64,000 nucleotides of DNA. It comes from Pelagibacteraceae bacterium AG-390-D18 (GTDB lineage: Bacteria; Pseudomonadota; Alphaproteobacteria; Pelagibacterales; Pelagibacteraceae). Location of the stretch: assembly GCA_003279715.1 (NCBI GenBank), contig QCGY01000007.1, positions 1-64,000 on the forward strand. Direction: 5' to 3'. The position numbers and the translations under genes were made by a program. This document shows positions 17,998 through 28,222 of this stretch, piece by piece (position 1 is the first letter of the stretch; every line of letters starts with the position of its first letter). The notes below the pieces were generated by a model. It was given only the letters and a program-made list of their open reading frames with translations. It made no database searches and was not told the origin of the DNA.

Positions 17998-18696
17998 ATG
18001 GAATTTACCAAGTCTTTAATAAAAGGCAAATTAATCAGACGTTATAAGAGATTTTTTACTGATGTTAAGTTAGATAAAAAAGTTGTCACAGCTCATTGTC
18101 CCAATACTGGATCAATGAAAGGTTTGCTTGATGAGGGAAACGATGTCTATTTACTTCCAAATAATGATCCTAAAAGAAAACTGAAATATGGGCTTGAAAT
18201 TATTAGGACAAGAAAAAACCTTGTTGGAGTTAATACTCACATGGCAAACAGAATAGCTCAACATGCTTTAGAAAATAATCTGATTAAAGAGCTTAAAAAC
18301 AATGACCTAATTAAACCAGAGGTATTTTTTAATAAAGAGACAAGATTTGATTTTCTAATAGAGAAAAATAAGCAAAAAAGCTTTGTAGAGGTTAAAAATG
18401 TTACTCTTTTTAGAAATAAAGATATAGCCGAGTTTCCAGATGCTGTAACAGCTCGAGGGACAAAACACCTGCTTACACTTATTGATGCCATAAAAAAAGG
18501 TTATAAAAGTTACCTATTATTTTTAGTTCAAATCCAAAACATGGAAAAATTTAAAATAGCTAAAGATATAGATGAGGAATATTATAATAATTATTTAATA
18601 GCTAAAAAAGCTGGAGTTAACTTTTTAGCTTATAGATGTGATATAAGTTCTAAAAAAATTTTTATAGATAAAAAACTAAAAATTATTGATGACTGA
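17998..18696 (+). CDS. sfsA: SfsA family protein (putative DNA-binding nuclease-fold)
   Basis: 232 aa homolog of sugar fermentation stimulation protein A. Diagnostic motifs are LIRRYKRFFTDV and AHCPNTGSMKGLL near the N-terminus, ETRFDFLIE in the nuclease-like core, VEVKNVTL, and EFPDAVTARGTKHL. I chose the ATG at 17998 because MEF followed by a leucine-rich start matches the family; an upstream in-frame ATG at 17983 would add five residues. It overlaps the map gene by 8 nt. The biological role of SfsA is still uncertain. Confidence 0.9.
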   Translation: MEFTKSLIKGKLIRRYKRFFTDVKLDKKVVTAHCPNTGSMKGLLDEGNDVYLLPNNDPKRKLKYGLEIIRTRKNLVGVNTHMANRIAQHALENNLIKELKNNDLIKPEVFFNKETRFDFLIEKNKQKSFVEVKNVTLFRNKDIAEFPDAVTARGTKHLLTLIDAIKKGYKSYLLFLVQIQNMEKFKIAKDIDEEYYNNYLIAKKAGVNFLAYRCDISSKKIFIDKKLKIIDD

Positions 18697-19459
18697 TTAC
18701 AAAGAAAAATTTGAAAAAATGAGAGTTGCTGGAAAGTTAGCGGCCCAAACTTTAGATATGTTAACAGATAATATTAAAGAAGGGGTATCAACTGATCATA
18801 TTGATAAATTAGGTTATGAATTTATTAGAGATAACGGTGGATACTCTGCTCCACTTTATTACAGAGGTTTTACAAAATCTTTATGCACATCATTAAACCA
18901 TGTTGTTTGTCACGGTATTCCATCTGATAGAGTTTTAAGAGATGGTGATGCTATTAATGTTGATGTGACAGCTATTGTTGATGAACATTATGGAGATACT
19001 AGCAGAATGTTTTCTATTGGAAATACTTCTGTTAAATTAAATAATCTGATTGATACAACTCACGAGTCTATGATGCGAGCTATTAAAATTTTAAAACCTG
19101 GAATTAAACTAGGAGATATAGGATATGAAATTCAATCATTTGTTGAGGATAAAGGTTTTTCCGTAGTAAGAGATTTTTGTGGTCATGGTATAAGTACAAT
19201 ATTTCATGAACCACCTAATATTCTACATTATGGAAGTAAAAACTCTGGTATGGATTTAAGACCTGGAATGACTTTTACAATTGAGCCTATGATTAATGCA
19301 GGTAAATATGATGTTAAAATGTTAAATGATGGCTGGACTGCTGTTACAAAAGATAAATCTTTATCAGCACAATTTGAGCATACACTAGGAATTACTGAAA
19401 ATGGTTATGAAATCTTTACAGAATCTGCTAAAGGTTATGCAAAGCCTCCATACTTATAA
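18689..19459 (+). CDS. map: methionine aminopeptidase, type I
   Basis: Removes the initiator Met from nascent proteins; about 256 aa. Metal ligands are visible as the two Asp in NVDVTAIVDEHYGDTSR, the His in FCGHGIS, the Glu in FTIEPM, and the Glu in AQFEHTLG. The conserved ICTSLNHVVCHGIP-like stretch (LCTSLNHVVCHGIP) confirms type I. ATG at 18689 is preferred over an in-frame TTG one codon earlier. The start overlaps the sfsA stop by 8 nt, and purB follows after 3 nt. Confidence 0.95.
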   Translation: MTDYKEKFEKMRVAGKLAAQTLDMLTDNIKEGVSTDHIDKLGYEFIRDNGGYSAPLYYRGFTKSLCTSLNHVVCHGIPSDRVLRDGDAINVDVTAIVDEHYGDTSRMFSIGNTSVKLNNLIDTTHESMMRAIKILKPGIKLGDIGYEIQSFVEDKGFSVVRDFCGHGISTIFHEPPNILHYGSKNSGMDLRPGMTFTIEPMINAGKYDVKMLNDGWTAVTKDKSLSAQFEHTLGITENGYEIFTESAKGYAKPPYL

Positions 19460-19462
19460 TTA

Positions 19463-20755
19463 ATGATTAAAAGATACTCGCGAAAAGAATTAACTGATAT
19501 TTGGTCAGAAGAAAATAAATATAAAATTTGGCTAGATGTCGAAGTTGCAGCTGCTGAAGCAATGGAAAAACTTGGTCAAATTCCTAAAGGAGTAGCATCA
19601 GTTGTAAGAAAAAAAGCTAAAATCAAGGTAAGTAGAATTCATAAAATAGAGTCTGAAGTTAAACATGATGTTATAGCATTTTTAACTTCTGTTACTGAAA
19701 AAGCAGGCATTAAAGCAAGATACTTACACCAAGGAATGACTTCATCAGATGTATTGGATACAACTTTTAACATTCAAATGGTTCAGTCTGGTAAAATAAT
19801 ACTAAAAGACTTAGATCAAATTTTAAAAGTTCTTAAAAAACAAGCTAAAAAATACAAATTCACACCATGCATGGGTAGAAGTCACGGTATTCATGCTGAA
19901 CCAGTAACATTTGGTTTAAAATTGGCTTCTTTTTATGAGGAATTTAAAAGAAATAGAAAAAGATTAGTTGATGCAATTGATGAAGTTTCAACTTGTGCAA
20001 TCTCTGGAGCTGTTGGAACTTTTGCCAATATAAATCCAAATGTTGAAAAACATGTTGCAAAGAAACTAGGTTTAAAAGTTGAGCCAATTTCAACACAAGT
20101 AATTCCAAGAGACCGACATGCTTTTTATTTTTCAGTGCTAGGTATCATTGCTGGTTCTATTGAAAGAGTTGCAGTTGAAATTAGACATTTACAAAGAACT
20201 GAAGTCTACGAATTACAAGAATTTTTTTCAAAAAACCAAAAAGGTTCTTCAGCAATGCCTCATAAAAAAAATCCAATATTAAGTGAAAACTTAACAGGAC
20301 TTGCAAGAATGGTTAGAAGTACTGTAATTCCTGCTTTAGAAAATATTGCCCTTTGGCACGAAAGAGATATTTCTCATTCGAGTGTTGAAAGAAATATTGG
20401 ACCTGATGCAAATATTACAACTGATTTTGCATTAATAAGATTAACTAATATTTTAGATAACATGATCGTTTATCCTAAAAAAATGTTAGAAAATTTAAAT
20501 ATAACTAAAGGATTAATTTTTTCACAAGAAGTTATGTTAGAGCTAACCAAATCTGGATTAAGTAGAGAGCAATCTTACCAAATGGTTCAAAATTATGCTA
20601 AAAAATGTTTTGCTGAAAATTTAGATTTATTTGATGTTATTAACTCAGATAAATTAATTATGAGCAAAATCACTCCTAAAAAACTAAAAACGATATTTAG
20701 TTACGCAAAACACTTTAAAAATGTGAATTTCATCTTTAGAAGAGTTTTTAAATAA
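19463..20755 (+). CDS. purB: adenylosuccinate lyase
   Basis: 430 aa enzyme acting twice in purine synthesis, on SAICAR and on adenylosuccinate. The fumarase/aspartase-family signature [11 protein letters not shown] lies near residues 260-272, with the His-containing TSSDVLDT and [10 protein letters not shown] blocks further upstream. It starts 3 nt after map and its last base overlaps the purC start. This order, purB-purC-purS-purQ-purL, places it at the head of a purine block. Confidence 0.96.
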   Translation: MIKRYSRKELTDIWSEENKYKIWLDVEVAAAEAMEKLGQIPKGVASVVRKKAKIKVSRIHKIESEVKHDVIAFLTSVTEKAGIKARYLHQGMTSSDVLDTTFNIQMVQSGKIILKDLDQILKVLKKQAKKYKFTPCMGRSHGIHAEPVTFGLKLASFYEEFKRNRKRLVDAIDEVSTCAISGAVGTFANINPNVEKHVAKKLGLKVEPISTQVIPRDRHAFYFSVLGIIAGSIERVAVEIRHLQRTEVYELQEFFSKNQKGSSAMPHKKNPILSENLTGLARMVRSTVIPALENIALWHERDISHSSVERNIGPDANITTDFALIRLTNILDNMIVYPKKMLENLNITKGLIFSQEVMLELTKSGLSREQSYQMVQNYAKKCFAENLDLFDVINSDKLIMSKITPKKLKTIFSYAKHFKNVNFIFRRVFK

Positions 20756-21534
20756 TGAAAAAAGGAAAAAAACTATACGAAGGTAAAGCTAAAATCATTT
20801 ATGCAACAAATGATAAGAATTTAGTAATTCAATATTTTAAAGATGATGCTACTGCATTTAACAATCAAAAAAAATCTACCATTGAAGGAAAAGGTGTTTT
20901 AAATAATAGGATTTCAGAACATATTCTCTCAAACCTTTCTCAAATTGGAATTAAAAATCATTTAGTGACAAGACTAAATATGAGAGAACAAGTTATTAAA
21001 TTGGTTGAAATTATTCCAATTGAATTCATTGTGAGAAATATTGCAACTGGATCTATTACTAAAAGATTAGGAATTGAAGATGGCACAGTTTTAAAAGAAC
21101 CACTTATTGAATATTGTTTAAAAGATGACAAATTAGGTGACCCTTTAATAGCAGAAGAGCACATCTTAGCTTTTGATTGGGCATCAAAAAAAGAAATCGA
21201 AAAAGTTAAAAAAATGATTTTAAGAATTAATGACTTTATGATTGGTATGTTCAGAGGTGTTGGAATTAAGTTGATCGATTTTAAACTAGAGTTTGGAAGA
21301 CTTAAAGTTAATGGTAAAGATGAAGTTATTCTGGCTGATGAAATTAGCCCTGATACTTGCAGACTTTGGGATAGTATTACTGATAAAAAATTGGATAAAG
21401 ATAGATTTAGAAAAAATTTAGGTGATCTTATTCCGGCATATACAGAAGTTGCAAAAAGACTGGGAATACTTCATGAACAATCTAATGTTTCAGCAGTTAA
21501 TGTTACAAAATTATCATCAGTCAAAAGGAAATAA
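20755..21534 (+). CDS. purC: SAICAR synthase (phosphoribosylaminoimidazole-succinocarboxamide synthase)
   Basis: Condenses CAIR with aspartate using ATP. 259 aa, usual length for the short bacterial form. The N-terminal [12 protein letters not shown], the [13 protein letters not shown] loop and the C-terminal DFKLEFG and [12 protein letters not shown] signatures are all clear. It overlaps purB by one base and is followed by purS after 2 nt. The product feeds purB, encoded just upstream. Confidence 0.96.
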   Translation: MKKGKKLYEGKAKIIYATNDKNLVIQYFKDDATAFNNQKKSTIEGKGVLNNRISEHILSNLSQIGIKNHLVTRLNMREQVIKLVEIIPIEFIVRNIATGSITKRLGIEDGTVLKEPLIEYCLKDDKLGDPLIAEEHILAFDWASKKEIEKVKKMILRINDFMIGMFRGVGIKLIDFKLEFGRLKVNGKDEVILADEISPDTCRLWDSITDKKLDKDRFRKNLGDLIPAYTEVAKRLGILHEQSNVSAVNVTKLSSVKRK

Positions 21535-21536
21535 AA

Positions 21537-21779
21537 ATGAAAATTTCAGTAATTATCACTCTTAAAAAAGATGTTTTAGACCCTCAAGGTAAAGTTATTC
21601 ACCAAACATTAGATGGTATGGGTTTCAATAATATCAATGAAGTAAGACAAGGAAAGTATTTTGAAATAGATATAAAAGAAAGTGATCCAAAAAAAGCCAA
21701 AGATAAAGTTGAAGAAATGTGTAAAAAACTTTTAGCTAATCTTGTTATTGAAAATTATAAAATTATTGATGTACAATAA
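21537..21779 (+). CDS. purS: phosphoribosylformylglycinamidine synthase subunit PurS
   Basis: 80 aa small subunit that bridges PurQ and PurL in the three-part FGAM synthase. Typical features are the KVSVITLKKDVLDPQG-like N-terminus, the GMGFNNINEVRQGKYFEI stretch and the C-terminal LLANLVIENYKI. It lies between purC and purQ with gaps of 2-3 nt. Its presence agrees with the short PurL encoded downstream. Confidence 0.95.
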   Translation: MKISVIITLKKDVLDPQGKVIHQTLDGMGFNNINEVRQGKYFEIDIKESDPKKAKDKVEEMCKKLLANLVIENYKIIDVQ

Positions 21780-21782
21780 TTA

Positions 21783-22466
21783 ATGAAATCATCAGTTATT
21801 ACATTTCCAGGTTCTAATTGTGACAGGGACATGGATGTAGCGTTAAAAAAATTTGGATTTAAAAATAAAATGGTATGGCATGATGATATTGAGCTTCCAA
21901 AAAGTGATTTAGTAGTTTTGCCTGGTGGATTTTCGTACGGTGATTATTTGAGATGTGGAAGTATGGCGTCAAAATCAAAAATAATGAAATCTATCATTAA
22001 CTTTGCAAACTCTGGTGGAATGGTAATGGGAATTTGCAATGGTTTCCAAATTTTAGTTGAAACAGGTTTGGTTCCTGGTGTTTTATTAAGAAATAAATAC
22101 TTAGAATTTATTTGTAAAAATGTCTTTGTTAAAATCAAAAACAAACAAAATACTTATTTTAAAAATATTGATAATGATGTTTTGGAATTTCATATTGCTC
22201 ACAATGAAGGGAACTATTTCTGTACAAAAGATCAATTAAAAGAAATTGAAGATAATGAGCAAGTTGCAATTAATTATTGTAATAAATCTGGTAATACTGA
22301 AGAACAATTTAATCCTAATGGATCCATTAAAAATATCGCTGGTATCTTTAATAAAGAAAAAAATGTTTTAGGAATGATGCCTCACCCTGAAAGAATGATT
22401 GATCCTTCTCTTTCAGGTGAAGATGGATCTATTTTTTTTAATAATTTAATTAATAATCTTAAATGA
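21783..22466 (+). CDS. purQ: phosphoribosylformylglycinamidine synthase subunit PurQ (glutaminase)
   Basis: 227 aa class I glutamine amidotransferase. The nucleophile Cys lies in GICNGFQIL near residue 87, preceded by [14 protein letters not shown]; the His-x-Glu pair appears as MMPHPER near the C-terminus. It supplies ammonia to PurL, which starts 4 bases before purQ ends (ATGA overlap), so the two are translationally coupled. Confidence 0.96.
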   Translation: MKSSVITFPGSNCDRDMDVALKKFGFKNKMVWHDDIELPKSDLVVLPGGFSYGDYLRCGSMASKSKIMKSIINFANSGGMVMGICNGFQILVETGLVPGVLLRNKYLEFICKNVFVKIKNKQNTYFKNIDNDVLEFHIAHNEGNYFCTKDQLKEIEDNEQVAINYCNKSGNTEEQFNPNGSIKNIAGIFNKEKNVLGMMPHPERMIDPSLSGEDGSIFFNNLINNLK

Positions 22467-24655
22467 TTGTAAACGAACAATTAGCAATTGATCATGGTCT
22501 TAAAAAAGATGAGTACGCTAAAATCTGTGAGCTACTTAAAAGAACTCCAAATATTACTGAACTAGGCATCTTTTCGGCTATGTGGAATGAGCATTGTTCT
22601 TATAAATCCTCAAGACTTCATTTAAAAAAACTTCCGATTAAAGGAAAACAAGTTATTCAAGGACCAGGAGAAAATGCTGGTGTTGTAGATATTGGGGATA
22701 ATGATGCAATAGTATTTAAAATAGAAAGTCACAACCACCCATCTTTTATTGAACCTTACCAAGGGGCCGCAACAGGAGTTGGTGGTATTATGAGAGATGT
22801 ATTTACAATGGGAGCACGTCCTATTGCAAATTTAAACTCTATTCATTTTGGATCTCCTCAACACAAAAAAACGAAAAATTTACTGAGAGGTGTTGTTCAT
22901 GGTATTGGCGGTTACGGAAACTGTATGGGTGTTCCAACTATTGCTGGTCAAACAAACTTTGATAGCTCTTATAACGGTAATATTTTAGTTAACGCCATGA
23001 CATTAGGATTGGTTAAAAAAGATAAGATTTTTTATTCAAAAGCGGCTGGTCTTAATAAACCTGTAATTTATGTAGGTTCTAAAACAGGACGAGATGGAAT
23101 TCATGGTGCAAGTATGGCCTCAGCTAGTTTTGATGAAAAAATTGAAGAAAAAAAACCAACTGTACAAGTTGGAGATCCGTTTACCGAAAAATTGTTACTT
23201 GAGGCTTGCTTAGAATTAATGGCAGGAGACTCAATTATAGCTATACAAGACATGGGGGCAGCTGGACTTACATCATCAAGTATTGAAATGGCTTCAAAAG
23301 GAAATCTTGGAATTGAAATTAATCTAAATAAAGTTCCTTGTAGAGAAACAAAAATGAGTCCTTATGAAATTATGCTCTCTGAAAGCCAAGAAAGAATGTT
23401 GATAGTTTTAGAAAACGGTAAGGAAGACCAAGCAAAAAAGATATTTGATAAATGGAATTTAGATTTTGCAGTAATTGGTAAAACAACTAAATCCAAAAAA
23501 ATTGAACTTTATTTTGACGATGAGAAAGTAGCTGATATTCCAGTTAATATATTAGTTGAAAATTCACCAATGTATGATCGTAAATGGAAAAAATCAAAAC
23601 TACCAAAAAAAAATAAAATAAAAAAAGAAGATCTAAAAAATTTAAAAATTATAGATGTTTTAAAAAAAGTTTTATCTAATCCAAATGTTTGTAGTAAAGA
23701 TTGGATTTGGCAACAGTACGATCACACAGTTATGGGTGATACTATTCAAAAACCAGGTGGAGATTCTGGAGTAGTTCGTGTTCATGGAACTGATAAAGCT
23801 GTTGCCGCATCAGTTGATAGTTCTGCGGTTTATTGTTGGGCACATCCGTTAACAGGTGGAAAACAAATAGTTTGTGAAAGTTTTAGAAACTTAATTTCTG
23901 TTGGAGCAAAACCAGTTGCTATTACAAATTGTTTAAACTTTGGAAGCCCTGAAAATGAAGAAAACATGGGTGAGTTTGTTGAATGTGTTCAGGGTATTGG
24001 TGAAGCAGCTGAATATTTAAATTTTCCAGTCGTTTCTGGAAATGTATCTTTTTATAATCAAACTAAAGAAGAAGGAATTAAACCTACTCCAACTATTGGT
24101 GGTGTTGGTTTAATTAAAAAATATAAAAAAATGATTACAATGGATTTTAAAGAAGTTGATAATATTGTTTTAGCTATCGGAAAAACTGAAGGACATATTG
24201 ATCAAAGTTTATTTGCAAGACATATATTGAATGAAAAAAATGGTCCTCCACCAGAGATTAATCTATTCAATGAAAAAAATAACGGTGAAACTTTATTGAA
24301 ATTAATTGATGCCGGTCATATCAAAAGTGCCCACGATGTATCAATTGGTGGAATAATTACTGCTGTTTCAAAAATGTGTATTAAAGGTAACAAGGGTATT
24401 GACCTTAAAAAACCAAAATATTTAATTAATGAAATTGAATATTTTTTTGCTGAAGATCAAGGTAGATACATAATAGAAGTTAGCAAAGATAGTCTAAAAA
24501 AAGTGACTGATGTTTTAAACAAAAATGCTGTACATTTTGATGAACTTGGAACTATTAATGAAGATAAATTGTTTATTAATGATAAGACAAAAGTATCAAT
24601 TGACGAATTAAAGACATCTAATACAAATTGGTTAACAAATTATATGAGCAAATAA
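22463..24655 (+). CDS. purL: phosphoribosylformylglycinamidine synthase subunit PurL
   Basis: 730 aa, the small PurL form that works with separate PurS and PurQ. Motifs include [16 protein letters not shown] near 35-50, [14 protein letters not shown], the [25 protein letters not shown]-binding stretch near 90-110 and the second-half HDVSIGG. Overlaps of 4 nt with purQ and 1 nt with bolA make it part of one translational unit. No fused glutaminase domain is present, consistent with the Gram-positive/alphaproteobacterial type. Confidence 0.96.
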   Translation: MIVNEQLAIDHGLKKDEYAKICELLKRTPNITELGIFSAMWNEHCSYKSSRLHLKKLPIKGKQVIQGPGENAGVVDIGDNDAIVFKIESHNHPSFIEPYQGAATGVGGIMRDVFTMGARPIANLNSIHFGSPQHKKTKNLLRGVVHGIGGYGNCMGVPTIAGQTNFDSSYNGNILVNAMTLGLVKKDKIFYSKAAGLNKPVIYVGSKTGRDGIHGASMASASFDEKIEEKKPTVQVGDPFTEKLLLEACLELMAGDSIIAIQDMGAAGLTSSSIEMASKGNLGIEINLNKVPCRETKMSPYEIMLSESQERMLIVLENGKEDQAKKIFDKWNLDFAVIGKTTKSKKIELYFDDEKVADIPVNILVENSPMYDRKWKKSKLPKKNKIKKEDLKNLKIIDVLKKVLSNPNVCSKDWIWQQYDHTVMGDTIQKPGGDSGVVRVHGTDKAVAASVDSSAVYCWAHPLTGGKQIVCESFRNLISVGAKPVAITNCLNFGSPENEENMGEFVECVQGIGEAAEYLNFPVVSGNVSFYNQTKEEGIKPTPTIGGVGLIKKYKKMITMDFKEVDNIVLAIGKTEGHIDQSLFARHILNEKNGPPPEINLFNEKNNGETLLKLIDAGHIKSAHDVSIGGIITAVSKMCIKGNKGIDLKKPKYLINEIEYFFAEDQGRYIIEVSKDSLKKVTDVLNKNAVHFDELGTINEDKLFINDKTKVSIDELKTSNTNWLTNYMSK

Positions 24656-24885
24656 TGGCAATGGATTTGAAAGAAATTGAGAGTTTAATTAAAGAAGCGT
24701 TAACTGATGCTACTGTTGAAATTCAAGATTTAGCTGGTGATGGCAATCATTATTCAGCGACTGTAACATCTGGTCAATTTTCAGGTAAAAGTAAAATAGA
24801 ACAACATAAAATGGTGTATAATTCTCTAAAAGGTAAAATGGGGAATGAATTACACGCCCTAGCAATTAAAACAAAGGAGCAATAA
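24655..24885 (+). CDS. bolA: BolA/IbaG-family protein
   Basis: 76 aa BolA-fold protein, partner of CGFS glutaredoxins in [2Fe-2S] cluster binding and iron sensing. The central GNHYSATVTSGQFSGKS and the following EQHKMVYNSLKGKM with the conserved His match the family. I use the ATG at 24655, sharing one base with the purL stop; a longer in-frame start 27 nt earlier lies inside purL. The next gene is the CGFS glutaredoxin, overlapping by one base, which strongly supports the functional pairing. Confidence 0.93.
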   Translation: MAMDLKEIESLIKEALTDATVEIQDLAGDGNHYSATVTSGQFSGKSKIEQHKMVYNSLKGKMGNELHALAIKTKEQ

Positions 24886-25223
24886 TGGACGACAATACAA
24901 AAAATTTAATTCAAAATCATATTGATAGTAATGATGTATGTTTATTTATGAAAGGAACACCTGATGCTCCTCAGTGTGGTTTTTCGATGGCAGTAACAAA
25001 CATGTTGAAACTTCTTGAAGTAAACTTTCAAAGTGTAAATGTTTTAGAAGATCAAAATGTTAGAGAGGGGATTAAAGTTTTTAGTGACTGGCCAACTATC
25101 CCGCAACTATATGTTAAAAAAGAATTTGTTGGTGGATGTGATATTGTAAAAGAAATGTACGAAAGTGGAGAATTATCAAAACTTTTTGAATCTAAAGGTA
25201 TAAGTTTTAAAGCTAAAAATTAA
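24885..25223 (+). CDS. grxD: monothiol glutaredoxin (CGFS type)
   Basis: 112 aa Grx4-like protein that binds and delivers [2Fe-2S] clusters. The single-Cys motif CGFS is at residues 31-34, preceded by FMKGTPDAPQ; TIPQLYVKKEFVGGCDIV supplies the glutathione-binding TVP-like loop and GG motif. It overlaps bolA by one base and ends 6 nt from the convergent rpsD stop. The pairing with BolA is the widespread alphaproteobacterial order. Confidence 0.95.
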   Translation: MDDNTKNLIQNHIDSNDVCLFMKGTPDAPQCGFSMAVTNMLKLLEVNFQSVNVLEDQNVREGIKVFSDWPTIPQLYVKKEFVGGCDIVKEMYESGELSKLFESKGISFKAKN

Positions 25224-25229
25224 TTATTA

Positions 25230-25847
25230 TTATCTAGAATAATATTCGATGACAAGGTTTGGTTCCATCACAATTGGATAAGGAACTTCTTCAAATTTAG
25301 GAATTCTTACAAATTTAACTTTTTTGTTTTTTTCATCCATTTGAATATATTCTGGGGCTTCTCTTTCTTTATTAGCTAAAGCAATATCAATAATAGCAAG
25401 TTGTTTAGACTTGTCTCTGATTTCAATTGTGTCTTCTTCTTTAACTAAATAACTTCCAATATTTACTTTTTTCCCATTCACTCTAACGTGACCATGATTA
25501 ATTAATTGCCTTGCTGAAAATATTGTAGTTGCAAATTTTGCTCTGTAAATTACTGCATCTAATCTTCTCTCAAGTAAACCAATTAAGTTTTCACCAGTAT
25601 CACCTTTAAGCATAACAGCTTTTTTATAAATATTTCTAAATTGTCTTTCGTTTATATTGCCATAATAAGCTTTGAGCTTTTGTTTAGCTTGTAATTGAAT
25701 TCCATAATCTGAAGGTTTACCTTGTCTTGATTGACCATGCTGACCAGGTCCATAAGCTCTAGTGTTAAAAGGACTTTTTGGTCTTCCCCAAAGGTTAACC
25801 TTTAATCTTCTGTCTACTTTATGTTTAGAGTTTAATCTTTTTGTCAT
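25230..25847 (-). CDS. rpsD: 30S ribosomal protein S4
   Basis: Primary 16S rRNA-binding protein needed for small-subunit assembly. 205 aa, full length. The [19 protein letters not shown]-terminal block and the S4 RNA-binding domain (about 95-155, [17 protein letters not shown] and [20 protein letters not shown]) are clear. It stands alone rather than in an alpha-type ribosomal operon. A good promoter lies immediately upstream, so the leader would be only a few nucleotides. Confidence 0.97.
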   Translation of the reverse strand: MTKRLNSKHKVDRRLKVNLWGRPKSPFNTRAYGPGQHGQSRQGKPSDYGIQLQAKQKLKAYYGNINERQFRNIYKKAVMLKGDTGENLIGLLERRLDAVIYRAKFATTIFSARQLINHGHVRVNGKKVNIGSYLVKEEDTIEIRDKSKQLAIIDIALANKEREAPEYIQMDEKNKKVKFVRIPKFEEVPYPIVMEPNLVIEYYSR

Positions 25848-25859
25848 TTGATATGGGGG

Positions 25860-25887
25860 TTTATAAGCTTACAGAACATTTTGTCAA
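25860..25887 (-). promoter_or_regulatory. rpsD promoter
   Basis: On the minus strand TTGACA (25887-25882) and TATAAA (25865-25860) are 16 bp apart, a near-consensus sigma-70 pair, starting right after the trmJ stop codon. A start about 7 nt below the -10 box falls within roughly 5-8 nt of the rpsD ATG, giving a leader too short for a ribosome-binding site. Confidence 0.65.
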
Positions 25888-26601
25888 TCAACGTTTTTTA
25901 CCTAAACTAGCAAATACACTAGATAATATACGAGTTTCTTTATCTGATAACTCCATTCTATAGAAAATATTTCTTAAGTTTTCTAGCATAATAGGCTTCT
26001 TCTCCTTAGGTTTAAAAAAGTTTATTTCATCCAAGTTCTGAATACATAGATTTGTCATTGAATGTATCTCTTTTTTGGAGGCAGATTTAACCTTTTTAGA
26101 TTTTTTAAAATTAGAGATTTTGAATTTGATTATACTTGAAACATATTGAGCAATGATAATTAGGCTGTGAGATAGATTTAGAGATTTAAACTCAGGGTTA
26201 GTTGGAATTTGTAACGTATAATTTGCATAACTAACCTCATTGTTTGATAATCCTGATGCCTCAGACCCAAATAGAAATGCTACCTTTTTTGTAAAATCAA
26301 TTTTTTTTAAATCTTCTAATTGAATATGTTTAATATTCTTATTTCTAAATCTTGCAGATGTTGCAATCACATAATCTATATTTTTTAATGCAGGTTCTAA
26401 ATTGTCGAATATTTTACTTTTATTAATTATGTTCTTAGCACCAACTGAAGTGGCTAGAATTTTATCATTTGGAAAAATAGGTTTTGGATTTATCACTGAT
26501 AGTTTTTGAAAATTAAAATTCTTCATCCCTCTTGCACATGCACCAATATTTTCTGATAACTGGGGCTTGTGTAGAATAAAAGTAATATTATTTGCTGACA
26601 T
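25888..26601 (-). CDS. trmJ: tRNA (cytidine/uridine-2'-O-)-methyltransferase TrmJ-like
   Basis: 237 aa SPOUT-family RNA methyltransferase. The N-terminus FILHKPQLSENIGACARGMKNF carries motif 1; FLFGSEASGLSNNEV is motif 2, and PTNPEFKSLNLSHSLIIIA is motif 3. TrmJ methylates position 32 of several tRNAs. It lies 19 nt after cimA ends divergently... in fact it is downstream of nothing on its own strand except cimA's start region, and its stop abuts the rpsD promoter. The TrmJ assignment is by overall pattern; another 2'-O-methyl target is possible. Confidence 0.87.
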   Translation of the reverse strand: MSANNITFILHKPQLSENIGACARGMKNFNFQKLSVINPKPIFPNDKILATSVGAKNIINKSKIFDNLEPALKNIDYVIATSARFRNKNIKHIQLEDLKKIDFTKKVAFLFGSEASGLSNNEVSYANYTLQIPTNPEFKSLNLSHSLIIIAQYVSSIIKFKISNFKKSKKVKSASKKEIHSMTNLCIQNLDEINFFKPKEKKPIMLENLRNIFYRMELSDKETRILSSVFASLGKKR

Positions 26602-26620
26602 TATTTATGACAAATCAAAC

Positions 26621-28222
26621 TTATAGACTAGCTGGAGCCTTATCTTTAAATAGTTTATAATCCAAACTGTCAACCAATGCTTTAAAAGATGCATCAATTA
26701 TATTTGGAGACACTCCAATAGTAAACCAGTTAACTCCTTTTGAATCTGTGCTTTCAATTGAAACTCTGGTTACTGCTTCAGTACCAGTATTTAGAATTCT
26801 CACTTTATAGTCTACTAGTTTTAAATCTTTTAAATATTCAGAATACTTGGCAAGTTTATTTACATTTTTTCTAATCGCATTATCAAGCGCATTGACAGGA
26901 CCATTCCCTTGACCTTCACATAATATTTTTTGGCCATCGACTTCTAATTGTGCTTTAGCATAGGAAATAATTTCACCCATACTATCTTTTTTAACTGATA
27001 CATCATATTCATTAATTAAAATATATCTTGGAATATCACCCATCAATCTTCTAGCTAATAATTCAAATGAAGCATCTGCCCCATCATAACTATAACCAAT
27101 AAATTCTCTGTCTTTAACCTCGCTTAAAAGTTTTTTAATTTTCGGATCATTTTTTTCAATTTGAATACCTATTGATTTTAATCTAGACATTATATTTGAT
27201 TGTCCAGCTTGATCTGAAACCACAATATTTCTAGAATTTCCTATTTCTTCTGGATCAACATGTTCATATGTTTTTGGATCTTTTTGAACTGCAGACACAT
27301 GCATTCCTCCTTTATGTGAAAATGCTGAAGCTCCCACATAAGGTAAATGTTTATTAGGTTTTCTGTTTAACAATTCATCCAATAATCTTGAACATTGTGT
27401 TAAATTTTTTAAGTTTTCTCTTTTTATATTTAGCTCAAATTTTTCACTAAAATCTATCTTTAAAAATAATGATGGAATTAAAGACATTAAGTTTGCATTA
27501 CCACATCTCTCCCCTAATCCATTTATCGTACCTTGGATCTGTCTAACCCCTGCTTGAACAGCAGCTAAACTATTTGCTACAGCATTTTCAGTATCATTGT
27601 GGGCATGGATACCTAAATTTTCACCTGGTATATGTTTTATAACCTCAGATACAATTTTAGACACTTCATGCGGAAGGGTCCCCCCATTTGTATCACATAA
27701 AACAATCCATCTAGCCCCTTGATCAAATGCTGCTTTTAAACACTTTAGTGCATAATCTTGATTAGATTTGTATCCATCAAAAAAATGTTCAGCATCAAAC
27801 ATAAATTCTTTACCTGAACTAATAATGTGTTTTGCACTTTCACTAATATTTTCTAAATTTTCTTCATTAGTAATGCCAAGTGCTACATCAACTTGAAAAT
27901 CCCATGATTTACCAAATAAACATACTGAAGAACTTTTCGAATTAATCAATGATGCTAACATTGGATCATTTTTTGCACTATGTTCTATTTTTTTAGTCAT
28001 TCCAAAGGCTGTAAGTTTTGCGTTTTTAAAACCATGATCTTTATTGAAAAATTCAGTATCTGTTGGATTAGCCCCAGGCCATCCACCCTCAATATAATCC
28101 ACACCTAGGGTGTCCAGAGAGTTTGATATTTTCTCTTTGTCATCAATTGAAAAATCAACACCCTGTGTTTGAGCACCGTCCCTTAATGTGGTGTCAAAAA
28201 TATATAGCTTTTCCTTACTCAT
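26621..28222 (-). CDS. cimA: (R)-citramalate synthase
   Basis: 533 aa member of the alpha-isopropylmalate/homocitrate synthase family. FDTTLRDGAQTQGVDFS begins the TIM barrel; GIHAHNDTENAVANSL carries metal-binding His residues; NGLGERCGNANL follows. The C-terminal LeuA-type allosteric domain (about 390-520) is present. The GGWPGANPTD stretch and length point to CimA, which joins acetyl-CoA and pyruvate for threonine-independent isoleucine synthesis. It overlaps cysS by 4 nt. LeuA is the main alternative but normally lacks the GGWPG pattern. Confidence 0.9.
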   Translation of the reverse strand: MSKEKLYIFDTTLRDGAQTQGVDFSIDDKEKISNSLDTLGVDYIEGGWPGANPTDTEFFNKDHGFKNAKLTAFGMTKKIEHSAKNDPMLASLINSKSSSVCLFGKSWDFQVDVALGITNEENLENISESAKHIISSGKEFMFDAEHFFDGYKSNQDYALKCLKAAFDQGARWIVLCDTNGGTLPHEVSKIVSEVIKHIPGENLGIHAHNDTENAVANSLAAVQAGVRQIQGTINGLGERCGNANLMSLIPSLFLKIDFSEKFELNIKRENLKNLTQCSRLLDELLNRKPNKHLPYVGASAFSHKGGMHVSAVQKDPKTYEHVDPEEIGNSRNIVVSDQAGQSNIMSRLKSIGIQIEKNDPKIKKLLSEVKDREFIGYSYDGADASFELLARRLMGDIPRYILINEYDVSVKKDSMGEIISYAKAQLEVDGQKILCEGQGNGPVNALDNAIRKNVNKLAKYSEYLKDLKLVDYKVRILNTGTEAVTRVSIESTDSKGVNWFTIGVSPNIIDASFKALVDSLDYKLFKDKAPASL

